Shown piece after piece: positions 1 to 8,328 of a DNA stretch of 64,000 bases. Under the pieces are notes generated by a model, which was given only the letters and a program-made list of their open reading frames with translations, was not told the DNA's origin and did no database searches. The stretch comes from DASZHJ01 sp035517495 (GTDB lineage Bacteria; Pseudomonadota; Alphaproteobacteria; ATCC43930; CGMCC-115725): assembly GCA_035517495.1 (NCBI GenBank), contig DATIYT010000141.1, positions 1 to 64,000 on the forward strand, in the 5' to 3' direction. The position numbers were made by a program, and so were the translations under genes. The stretch's first letter is position 1; each line of letters opens with the position of its first letter.

Positions 1-3000
1 CGAGCGCAGCTGGGCGCTCAATGATTCGATGAGTCCGACATCGCTGACCTGCGCCGGCACCACAAAGGCGAGAAGCTGGATGTTTATACCCTTGCGGGCC
101 GCCAGTACCACCGCCTTTGAGACCCCGGACGAACGGAGCAAAACGGCTTCGATCTCAGCAGGCTCCACTCGGTGGCCGCCAATCTTGATCTGCCGGTCTC
201 GCCGCCCTAGCAGGATAAACAATCCATCAGGACGCACCTGCACAAGGTCGCCGGTGTGTAAGATGCGGCGTGACGGATCATCCGGGTCCGGAGGCAGCCG
301 CCCTGGCACGCACCGGCCGTCCCGCCATTCCCCGAGCGCCGTATATTCGCCGCTGACGACCAATTCGCCGACGGCCCCGGGCGGCACGGGTCTGCCATCC
401 TCATCGAGAACCGCCAGCCGATAGCCAGGGAGCGGATAGCCGCCCGGCATGCGCGCTCCCTCAGGCGCGGCATCAGGAGTGATGAACCATGCCAACATGC
501 CTGCCGCCTCGGTAGCGCCGTAGACACTGAGGAGGTGACAGCCAACCGGTAGCCGGCTTCTGATGAATTCATAGTCGGCACGCGACAAGGCATCGCCGGC
601 GGTTCGGACAACGCGCAGGGTTGCGAGTGCCTTGCTAGCTTCAGGCAATTCGGCCAATGCGCGCAGGACCCCGGGCAAGCCGAGGAAGATGCTCGACCGC
701 TGATCACGAGCAAAGTCCAGCGCTTCGCGCAGCCCGTTCCGCCGCAGATCGATTTTGAGCAAAGTCGACCCCGACAGCAGCGCGACAAGGCTGTCGAGTG
801 GTCCGTCTATTGCGCACGGCGAGGCGAGTGAGAGAAGTCGGTCACCGGGATTTAGGTGCATGCAGTCAATCAGCTGACCAACGCGCCACAATATCGTTCG
901 TTGGCTTTGGGCCAATCCCTTGGGTTGCCCGGTGCTGCCCGATGTGTAGTTAATAAAAGCCGGGCGGTCGGGATCATCCGGATGAAATGCGAGCGGTTCC
1001 AGCTCCGTCGCATCCGTCGCGGTCATCATGAATATCCGCTTCACTCCGTCCGGCACCATTGCCGCATTCCGTGCGTCGTCATCGGTGATCACGCCGACCA
1101 ATCGCGCGGCTTGAATGATGGCCGTGTTCCGTTCGGGCGGGAAATGACTGTCGAGCAAGACACAGGGCCGTCGAGCCATGAGGCAGGCCAGCATCGCGAC
1201 GACATACCAGGATGAGTTCGGGAGCAAGATCCCGATCGCGCCATCGCCGGCAATTGTTGCGTCAATGCGCCGGGCGAGGGTGTTCGCGGCAGCGAAGACT
1301 TGCCCGTAAGTCAAGGTGCAGACCGGATCGATTACCGCGGGTGCTTCGGGCTGTGTACGAGCGATGCCCTCGAAAAGCGCCATCACCGGTCGGGCGCACC
1401 AGTTTGGCGGCAATGGATCGTGCGGCACACCGGTGGGGCCGTTGTGGTCCAGAGGTACTGGCTTCGGACGAAGCCAAACTGAGCTGTCCGTCTCAGCAAT
1501 TTTCAGGAGCGCCTGCGCATTGACCTTGCCGCCAGGCAACAGCGGGATCGTATCGACCAGAATGATTCGGGACGGGCGCATGTGAGTCGGTAAGGTCGAG
1601 TTCATCCGGGCGCGGAGCGAGTCGACGAGACCCGCGCCGCTACCCCGCGACGGCGCGACGAAAGCGAGAAGCCGGGTACGCTCGCCGCTGCTTTGCGCCA
1701 GCACCACCGCTTCGGAAACCTCGGAACAGCCGCGCAAGACGGCTTCGATTTCGGCAGGCTCGACTCGCAAGCCACCAATCTTGATCTGCCGGTCGCGCCG
1801 CCCGAGCAGCACAAACAATCCGTCAGGACGCATTTGCACGAGGTCGCCAGTGTGCAGGACACGGCGTGACGGATCGTCCGGGTCCGGGGGCAGCCGCCCT
1901 GGCACACACCGGCCATCCCGCCATTCCCCGAGCGCCGTATATTCGCCGCTGACCACCAATTCGCCGACAGCTCCGGGCGGCACGGGTTCGCCGTCCTCAT
2001 CGAGGACTGCCAGCCGATAGCCAGGGAGCGGATAACCGCCTGGCATGCGCGCTCCCGCAGGTCCCGCATTTGGAGTGATGAACCATGCCAACATGGCTCC
2101 TGCCTCGGTAGTGCCGTAGACGCTGAAGAAATGACAGTCGACTGGTACCCGGCTTCTGATCAATTCATAGTCGGCGCGCGACAAGGCGTCACCGCCGGTA
2201 CGGATGAGCCGCAACGTTGCAAGCGACTGCGCAGCTTCGGGCAACTCAGTCAACGCACGCAGAATGGCAGGGAAACCGGCTAACATCGTTGCCCTATGAC
2301 CGCGAGCAAACTGCAGCGCTTCGCGCAACCCGATCCGCCGAAGATCGATCTTGAGTAATGCCGCCCCGGACAACAGTGCCGAGAGACCGTCCATGAGTCC
2401 GGCGAAGGTGCAAGGCGAAACCAGCGAGAGAAACCTGTCGCCGGGATTTAAGTGCTTGCTGTCGATCGATTGACCGACACGCCACAGGATGGTCCGCTGG
2501 CTCCGGACCAAACCCTTGGGCTCGCCGGTGCTGCCCGAGGTGTAGATGATGAAAGCTGGGCGGTCCGGGTCGTCCGAACGAAATGCGAGAGGTTTTGGCA
2601 CCGATGCATCCATCGCGGCCGTCACCCGAATGCGCTTCACTTCGTTCGGCACCAAGGCCGCACTCTGAGGGTCGTCATCCGTGATTACGCCGGCCAATCG
2701 TGCGGCGCGCATGATGGCGGTGTTCCGTTCGGCCGGGAAATGACTGTCGAGCAAGACACAGGGCCGTCGAGCCGTGAGGCAGGCGAGCACGGCGACGACA
2801 TACCAGGCCGAGTTCGGGAGCAAGATCCCGATGGCGCCATCGCCGGCAATTGCCACGTCAATGCGCTGGGCGAGAGCGCTCGCGGCGGCAAAGACCTGCC
2901 CATACGTCAAGGTGCAGGCCGGATCGATCACCGCGGGCGCGTCGGGTTGCCTAGAAGCAATGGGCTCGAAGATCGCCATGACCGGCTGGGCACACCAGTT

Positions 3001-3200
3001 TGCCGGCAACGGATCATGCGGCACTTCAGTCGGCCCGTTGCAGTCCAAAGGCACCGGCTTCGGGCTGAGCCAAAGTGAACCGTCCGCCGCGGCAAACTTC
3101 AGCAGCGCTTGTGCATCGACCTTGCCGCCAGACAGCAACGGCATGGTATCGACCAGGATGATCCTCGACGGCCGCATGTGAGCCGGTAAGGTCGAGTTCA
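1..3200. repeat. Direct tandem repeat of ~1.6 kb (A domains 2 and 3)
   Basis: The DNA encoding A domain 3 (1 to ~1600) and A domain 2 (~1600 to 3200) is closely similar, with matching blocks 1596 bp (532 codons) apart; for example GTATATTCGC occurs at 341 and 1937. Domain 1 is recognisably related but much more diverged, and its A3 motif is spaced 529 codons from that of domain 2. This indicates a recent in-frame duplication of a whole A domain with its linker, which preserved the reading frame. Confidence 0.8.
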
Positions 3201-4752
3201 GCCGGACGCGCAGCGATGCGACAAGTTCGCCACCCCGCGCCGACACGACGAAAGCGAGAAGCCGGGCATGCTCGCCGATGCGTTGCGCCAACACCACTGC
3301 TTCCGAAACCCCGGGACAGCCACGCAAGATGGCTTCGATCTCGGCGGGTTCAACTCGGTGACCGAGGATTTTCACTTGTCGGTCGCGTCGCCCAACAACT
3401 TGCAGCAGATTATCCCGACGGAGACGCACCAAATCTCCTGTCGGAAGAATACGCAGCCGCGGGTCATATGGATCTGGCCGCGATCGCCCCACGGCACACC
3501 GCCCACGTTCCCATGTACCGAGCGCGACGAACCGGCTCCGGAGGACGAGTTCACCAATCTCGCCCTCGTCGACAGGACCGCCGTTCTCATCGACAATCGC
3601 GAACTGATGTTCTGGCAAAACATAGCCCGTCGGCAACGAAGCTTCATTGCTCGTAAAGTCGGCCGGAACAAACCACTGGGCAGCAGTCACCTCCGTCTGA
3701 CCATAGGTAATTGCGACGTGACAACAGCGGGGAAGGACAGAGCGCCATTGCTTGAGGTCGGTGTTTAACAGCCGGTCACCAAACGTTCGCACTATGCGAA
3801 GGCTCACAAGAGCCTTGCATGCGCCGTCGACCTCGAAAAGCAGCCGCAACAATGCTGGTATGCCCCAAAGGATCGTTACGCGCTCGTCACGGATCAGCGA
3901 GAGAAGACAGGTTGCACCCGACGACGTCGCCGACATGACGAACTGCATCGAGCCACCGAGCAGGGCCGCCATGCTGGCAACGAGGCCTGCAGTGGTGCCG
4001 AGGGCGCCTAGCGATAGAAAACGATCGTTGCGATTGAGATGCATGGATACGATGTTGTTGCGCACGCGGGAAAGAATCGTGGACTGTGAGAGAACAATAC
4101 CTTTGGGTTGTCCGGTGCTCCCGGACGTGTAAAGCACGATTGCGGGTTCGTCGGGCCGAGCCGGAGTGAAACAGCACGACGGTTCGGTAGTGCCCGTTTC
4201 TGCGCCGTCGAAGCCCGGCATGACGATCCGCGCTACATTTTTCGGGACGAGAGAAGCTTCAGCGCATGTATGATCTCTTATGATCACGGCGCGAACATCA
4301 GCGTCCCGCAAAATTGCATCGTTGCGGTCCGCGGGATGATCTGCATTCAGCACAAGGCAGCAACGTCCCACAGCAAGGCAGGCCAGAATGCCGACGATGC
4401 TTTCGGGAACGTTTGGAAGAAGCACCGCGACGGCCTCGCCCGTAGCGGTTCGCATCGCGATCTCGCTGGCCAGCAGCCGAACTGCAGACCTGACCTCGGC
4501 GTAGGTTCGCGTCTGTTCGTTGTCCGAGAGGGCAAACGCGGGAGCATTCCGCGCAGCAATCATTTCAAACAGCTCATAGATCGGCCGCTCGACGAAATCT
4601 GCCGGCGGCCGATCAAAGGGCACCGTCACGGGGCCATCCCGGTCAAGAGGCATTTCGACCGACCTGACCCACGCCGAGCCAAATGAATCGGTTCGATGGC
4701 GCGGTATAGAGTTACTCGTGCCGGTGCCGACGTTCACCAATTCCTGATGCAT
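1..4752 (-). CDS. Tandem triple-adenylation-domain NRPS-like synthetase (3' end outside window)
   Basis: The minus-strand frame is open without a stop from ATG at 4752 to the window edge (1584 codons). It holds three complete-looking AMP-binding adenylation domains, expected to activate amino or other carboxylic acids as acyl-AMP. The A3 motif YTSGSTG(Q/E)PKG lies at residues 208, 737 and 1269; A5 YG(Q/T/A)TE at 350, 879 and 1411; all three have TGD and GRRDRQ(V/I)KI. The A10 lysine in GGKV(D/N) is present in domains 1 and 2 (residues 544, 1076); the window ends before A9/A10 of domain 3. After A10 only a short linker (W..PKPVPLD.NGP..VPHDPLP) leads into the next A domain, with no LGGxS carrier motif and no condensation domain. 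The canonical A4 Asp (FDxS) is not obvious, so substrates cannot be read. The upstream in-frame stop is at 4789-4791; the RBS is weak, and GTG at 4761 is an alternative start. Base composition looks less GC-rich than the neighbours, suggesting transfer. Confidence 0.9.
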   Translation of the reverse strand, partial: MHQELVNVGTGTSNSIPRHRTDSFGSAWVRSVEMPLDRDGPVTVPFDRPPADFVERPIYELFEMIAARNAPAFALSDNEQTRTYAEVRSAVRLLASEIAMRTATGEAVAVLLPNVPESIVGILACLAVGRCCLVLNADHPADRNDAILRDADVRAVIIRDHTCAEASLVPKNVARIVMPGFDGAETGTTEPSCCFTPARPDEPAIVLYTSGSTGQPKGIVLSQSTILSRVRNNIVSMHLNRNDRFLSLGALGTTAGLVASMAALLGGSMQFVMSATSSGATCLLSLIRDERVTILWGIPALLRLLFEVDGACKALVSLRIVRTFGDRLLNTDLKQWRSVLPRCCHVAITYGQTEVTAAQWFVPADFTSNEASLPTGYVLPEHQFAIVDENGGPVDEGEIGELVLRSRFVALGTWERGRCAVGRSRPDPYDPRLRILPTGDLVRLRRDNLLQVVGRRDRQVKILGHRVEPAEIEAILRGCPGVSEAVVLAQRIGEHARLLAFVVSARGGELVASLRVRLNSTLPAHMRPSRIILVDTMPLLSGGKVDAQALLKFAAADGSLWLSPKPVPLDCNGPTEVPHDPLPANWCAQPVMAIFEPIASRQPDAPAVIDPACTLTYGQVFAAASALAQRIDVAIAGDGAIGILLPNSAWYVVAVLACLTARRPCVLLDSHFPAERNTAIMRAARLAGVITDDDPQSAALVPNEVKRIRVTAAMDASVPKPLAFRSDDPDRPAFIIYTSGSTGEPKGLVRSQRTILWRVGQSIDSKHLNPGDRFLSLVSPCTFAGLMDGLSALLSGAALLKIDLRRIGLREALQFARGHRATMLAGFPAILRALTELPEAAQSLATLRLIRTGGDALSRADYELIRSRVPVDCHFFSVYGTTEAGAMLAWFITPNAGPAGARMPGGYPLPGYRLAVLDEDGEPVPPGAVGELVVSGEYTALGEWRDGRCVPGRLPPDPDDPSRRVLHTGDLVQMRPDGLFVLLGRRDRQIKIGGLRVEPAEIEAVLRGCSEVSEAVVLAQSSGERTRLLAFVAPSRGSGAGLVDSLRARMNSTLPTHMRPSRIILVDTIPLLPGGKVNAQALLKIAETDSSVWLRPKPVPLDHNGPTGVPHDPLPPNWCARPVMALFEGIARTQPEAPAVIDPVCTLTYGQVFAAANTLARRIDATIAGDGAIGILLPNSSWYVVAMLACLMARRPCVLLDSHFPPERNTAIIQAARLVGVITDDDARNAAMVPDGVKRIFMMTATDATELEPLAFHPDDPDRPAFINYTSGSTGQPKGLAQSQRTILWRVGQLIDCMHLNPGDRLLSLASPCAIDGPLDSLVALLSGSTLLKIDLRRNGLREALDFARDQRSSIFLGLPGVLRALAELPEASKALATLRVVRTAGDALSRADYEFIRSRLPVGCHLLSVYGATEAAGMLAWFITPDAAPEGARMPGGYPLPGYRLAVLDEDGRPVPPGAVGELVVSGEYTALGEWRDGRCVPGRLPPDPDDPSRRILHTGDLVQVRPDGLFILLGRRDRQIKIGGHRVEPAEIEAVLLRSSGVSKAVVLAARKGINIQLLAFVVPAQVSDVGLIESLSAQLRS

Positions 4753-5204
4753 GTTCTTCACCGTCGCTGCAGACGCTCGGCTACGACGTCAACTTCTCAT
4801 CTGGAACCCAAGCAAAATTCGAACCAAAGTGGGAAGTCATGGGAATCAATAATAATGGCGTCAGCAAATTGTCGAGAAAAGCGAATTTTGTAAGCAATTT
4901 CGACGTCAATTAACGTTACTGATCGTTCGGCACACCCGTGTGCAGCAGACTTGTTACTATACTCATGGATTGGCTGGCTTTGACACGTTGGGAGTGGAGC
5001 GCGCGACTGCTGATTGGCGCCTGCACCGGCAGGTCGGCGGGTTTGGCTCCCTTTTCATGGGCTGTCGTTGGACGCCCGGCTGGTGCCTGAGCCGCCACAA
5101 TTGCTCAACACCTTCGCCCACCGCATCGGTGGCTTCAGTGCGAGTAGGACCGGGGCTCGGGTTTCATATTTGCCGACGATCAACGGCGTCGGACAATCGA
5201 AACA
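4753..5204. other. Intergenic region, 452 bp, no gene supported
   Basis: No frame here shows a recognisable protein. Positions 4800-4930 are clearly A/T-richer than the surroundings and lie just upstream of the triple-adenylation gene, so its promoter is likely here, but no confident -35/-10 pair was identified. The part from 4980 to 5200 is GC-rich and featureless, and may be the eroded 3' flank of the transporter operon that ends at 5205. Confidence 0.5.
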
Positions 5205-5993
5205 TCAACCATCTGATATTGCGTCAAAATGTGCTCTGTCAGGCTTCCAGCGCAAGAGCCGCCGCTCCAGTCGCGTGGCGCCCGCGTTGGCGAGAAACAC
5301 GAAGGCGAGGAGGATCGCAATTCCCGCGAAGACACCGGCCGGATCATAGTTGGCGGAGGCCTGGCTGATGAAGAGGCCCAAACCTCTCACCGACGACGTG
5401 AATTCGCCGACGATCACGCCGATCACGCTGTACGGGATCGCCATGCGCATTCCCATGATGACGAACGGCGCCGCGGCCGGCAGGTAAATGTGGCGGGTAA
5501 GCTGGCTTTCGCTGGCGCCCATCAGCAAAGTCAGATTGACGAGGCCGCGATCGACTTCACGCACGCCCATATAGACGTTGTAGAAAACCAGGAAGAAAAC
5601 CATGGTCGCGGCAAGCGCCACCTTGGACCAGAGACCGATCCCGAACCAGATAATGAAAAGCGGCGCGAGCGCGATTTTCGGTACGCCATAGAATGCCATC
5701 ACATAAGGTTCGAATATCGCGGCGATCCGTGCCGATCGCCCGAGCGGGTATCCTGCGGCGATGCCCAACACGACGCCGATCGCATAGCCCAGCACCAGCT
5801 CCTGCGCCGTGATCGCAAGGTCCGGCAGGATTTCGCCGCTGGCGAAGGCTTCATAGAGGCGCACGGCGATGTCGCTCGGCCGGCTCACATAAATCTCCCG
5901 GATGACGCGGCCGGACGCCCATTGCCAGAACAGCAGCAACGCGATCCCCGGCGCGAGCGCGAAAAGACGATCGAGGGCGCGTCTTCGCGTCAT
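5205..5993 (-). CDS. ABC transporter permease, NitT/TauT (SsuC/TauC-like) family
   Basis: This 262-residue inner-membrane protein has the layout of nitrate/sulfonate/taurine importer permeases (BPD_transp_1). A first hydrophobic helix lies near residues 12-28, several more follow, and an EAA-type segment 'LLMGASESQLTRHIYLPAA' sits in the cytoplasmic loop that docks onto the ATPase. It also has the family's 'FGIGLWSKVALAATMVFF' stretch. Its ATG overlaps the stop of the upstream ATPase gene by four bases (ATGA), so the two are translationally coupled. No periplasmic binding protein is in the operon, and the substrate cannot be deduced. Confidence 0.88.
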   Translation of the reverse strand: MTRRRALDRLFALAPGIALLLFWQWASGRVIREIYVSRPSDIAVRLYEAFASGEILPDLAITAQELVLGYAIGVVLGIAAGYPLGRSARIAAIFEPYVMAFYGVPKIALAPLFIIWFGIGLWSKVALAATMVFFLVFYNVYMGVREVDRGLVNLTLLMGASESQLTRHIYLPAAAPFVIMGMRMAIPYSVIGVIVGEFTSSVRGLGLFISQASANYDPAGVFAGIAILLAFVFLANAGATRLERRLLRWKPDRAHFDAISDG

Positions 5994-6868
5994 GCAACCG
6001 GCGTCGTCTCAGGCACGATCTCGGACTGGAAGATCGACCAGACGCGATCGTAGATCTCGGCGAAACCGGGGTTGTGGTAGGGCTGAAATACGTTGCGCGG
6101 ACGCGCAAGCGGGATCGGCAAATTCGCCTTGAGCCGCGTCGGCGCGCGGCTCAGCAGCACGACGTTGTCGGCGAGCAGGATCGCCTCCGCGAGATCGTGC
6201 GTAACGAACAAGATGGTGGTGCCATCGCGCTCGCGGAGCTGTTGCAGATCGTTCTGCATGACCATGCGGGTCTGCGCGTCGAGTGCGCCGAATGGCTCGT
6301 CCATTAGCACCGCTTCGGGTCCGTAGATCAGCGTTCGCGCGATCGAGGCCCGCTTCTGCATGCCGCCCGAGAGCTGGTAGGGATAGTGCTCCTCAAATCC
6401 CGTGAGTCCGACCGCCGCGAGCATGTCGGCAACCCGCCGCGCGCGCTCCGGAGGTGCCGTCCGTCGCAGCACCAACGGCAGCTCGACATTCTCGCGCAGC
6501 GTCTTCCAGGGCAAGAGCTGCGCCTGCTGCGGCACCAGTCCCATCTCGCGATTGAGCGCAGCGATCGGCACGCCCCGGTGGTGGACCGAGCCTCGCGTCG
6601 GGAACAGCAATCCCGCGGCCATCTGCAGCAACGTGCTCTTACCGCAGCCGCTGGGCCCCACCACCGCCGTGAATTGGCTGCGCCGAAGCTGGAACGAGAC
6701 ACCGTCAAGGACGCGCAGCCGGCCCGTGCCGCGCGGCGCCGGAAATTCGTGCTCAACGTCCACGAAATCGAGCACGGGCGGCCCGCCGCCAACCCGGTCT
6801 TCGGCCTCGCCCCCTGGTCCCCCCGCCTGCAACCCCCACTCCATCCACGCTCCGTCATCCGCCGTCAT
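5990..6868 (-). CDS. ABC transporter ATP-binding protein, NitT/TauT family
   Basis: This is the nucleotide-binding subunit that would power the permease encoded just downstream. Visible motifs are Walker A GPSGCGKST, Q-loop 'QQAQLLPW', signature LSGGMQKR, Walker B 'AVLMDEPFGALD' and the H-loop VTHD. The length (292 residues) is slightly above the usual ~260 because of a glycine-rich N-terminal extension. The ATG at 6844 (MEWGLQ), with GGAG a few bases upstream, may be the true start instead of 6868. The gene is divergent from the Cache protein gene at 6995, with about 125 bp between them. Confidence 0.88.
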   Translation of the reverse strand: MTADDGAWMEWGLQAGGPGGEAEDRVGGGPPVLDFVDVEHEFPAPRGTGRLRVLDGVSFQLRRSQFTAVVGPSGCGKSTLLQMAAGLLFPTRGSVHHRGVPIAALNREMGLVPQQAQLLPWKTLRENVELPLVLRRTAPPERARRVADMLAAVGLTGFEEHYPYQLSGGMQKRASIARTLIYGPEAVLMDEPFGALDAQTRMVMQNDLQQLRERDGTTILFVTHDLAEAILLADNVVLLSRAPTRLKANLPIPLARPRNVFQPYHNPGFAEIYDRVWSIFQSEIVPETTPVA

Positions 6869-6994
6869 AGAATCGCGGCGCTCTTGAATATAATGCGCTC
6901 AACGCCGTGCTCTGGAATACTGTGTTCTGACGAGCGATAGACGACCCAAGGCCGCCTCGGGCGCGAGGCTACTACTGCCAGGGGAGGTCAAGAA

Positions 6995-8203
6995 ATGGCG
7001 CAGTCCAAGTCCGAACGGCCGCTGTCGATGCGAGCGCAGGTCGCGACCGCCGGCCTGCTCATCATCATCGTTGTAGCCTTAGTCTGCGGCATCGTCTGGT
7101 ACAACTTCAAAAAAACCGCGGCGCTCTCGGTGCTCGAGGGCCAGAGGCTCCTGACGGAGAGTGCCAGTGACATCGTCCACCAGGTGGAATTGTTTTATGA
7201 GCCGGTGCTCGCGATCGTCGCCTTGGCGTCGCGCGTTCCGGGCATAACCGAGAGGGCCGCGGGGAATGAGCGGCTCGCCATGGAAATGACCGGCCTCAAG
7301 CGGTATCCGCACCTCCTGTCGCTGTATGTGGGCTACGATAACGGCGATTTCGATCTGGTGACGCGCGTTGGCGGCGAGGACCGCGCCGTCGAGCGCCAGA
7401 CCCTGGGGGCACCCGACAACGCGGCCTTCGCGCACGAGGTCATTCGCAGCGACGACAGCGGTGTTCGCCGCGCGGCGTGGTCCTTCCTCGACGGCGGCGG
7501 CAACATTATCGAGCAGCGGCCCCCCACTGAAGCCGGCTACGACCCGCGCGTGCGCGAGTGGTATCGCCTCGCACAAGGGGACGACAACGTCCATCGCAGC
7601 GATCCCTATGTCTTTGCCTCAAGCCAAGATATCGGCATCACGATCTCGCGGCGCTTGCAGGGGTCGAACCCCGGCGTCTTCGGCGCCGACCTTGCCATAC
7701 GCGAAGTCGCAAATTTTCTTTCCCAGAAGAAAATCACGGATACGAGCAAGGCTTTCATTTTCAACAGCCAAGGCGAGATCGTAGCATACCCGGACGAGAG
7801 CAAGATCAATCGCACCGTGAAGGACCCACAGACCTCGGCCCTGGTGCCGACGACCGTCGCCGACCTCAAAGATCCCGTGGTTGCCGCGGTTTTCGAGGGA
7901 TCGAAGAAGCTCGGCTACGAGCGGACGATTCCGCTCGAGGTCAACGGGCACTCCTACATCGCGGAAGTAGTCCCGATTGCGCAGCAGTTCGGCGGCACTG
8001 ACTTCCTCGGCATCGTGGTTCCCGTGGACGAGATCACCGCCCCGATCGAGGTCATTCGCCTGGAGGCGCTGATCTATTCGGTCGTGGCGCTCGCCCTGGT
8101 CCTGCCGCTCTACGGCATACTGGTGTTCGCGTGGCTCGACCGCCGGCTCGGCCGCAATTCTTCGTTCGACATCAAGGGCCTCAGCTCCGAAGATTTGGAA
8201 TGA
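6995..8203 (+). CDS. Membrane-anchored double-Cache domain protein without an output domain
   Basis: The protein has 402 residues: an N-terminal transmembrane helix (about 15-33), a long extracytoplasmic region with the dCache_1 signature ('DPRVREWYRLAQG', then 'YVFASSQDIGITISRRL' and 'GVFGADLAI'), and a second helix (about 360-385). Only about 25 cytoplasmic residues follow, ending 'SSEDLE'. In known families this sensor is fused to HAMP plus a methyl-accepting, kinase or cyclase module; here none is present, and none is found in the ~120 bp after the stop. It has an RBS (GGGGAGGTC) before the ATG. It probably senses a small ligand, but its partner is unknown. It lies beside the ABC pair and a binding protein. 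Confidence 0.8.
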   Translation: MAQSKSERPLSMRAQVATAGLLIIIVVALVCGIVWYNFKKTAALSVLEGQRLLTESASDIVHQVELFYEPVLAIVALASRVPGITERAAGNERLAMEMTGLKRYPHLLSLYVGYDNGDFDLVTRVGGEDRAVERQTLGAPDNAAFAHEVIRSDDSGVRRAAWSFLDGGGNIIEQRPPTEAGYDPRVREWYRLAQGDDNVHRSDPYVFASSQDIGITISRRLQGSNPGVFGADLAIREVANFLSQKKITDTSKAFIFNSQGEIVAYPDESKINRTVKDPQTSALVPTTVADLKDPVVAAVFEGSKKLGYERTIPLEVNGHSYIAEVVPIAQQFGGTDFLGIVVPVDEITAPIEVIRLEALIYSVVALALVLPLYGILVFAWLDRRLGRNSSFDIKGLSSEDLE

Positions 8204-8328
8204 GTACGCTGGCGTCGAGGGTCGGCGTTCCCGGTGCGATGCGCAGCCTTCCATGCACTGATCGCGAGGGTGTGATTTGAGCGCCTGAGCGTGCGCGTAC
8301 ACTGTTTTCGGAACGCGGGAGGCATGCA

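Noticed and set aside
1..4752. A cluster of broken adenylation-domain fragments or pseudogenes on both strands
   Set aside because: Codon-by-codon reading of the minus frame whose codons begin at positions divisible by 3 shows no stop from 4752 to 1; the apparent fragments are other-frame shadows of one intact gene that has no stop inside the window.
4940..5368. Plus-strand ORF upstream of the ABC permease
   Set aside because: No recognisable domain, atypical composition and overlap with the permease coding region; judged a chance frame.
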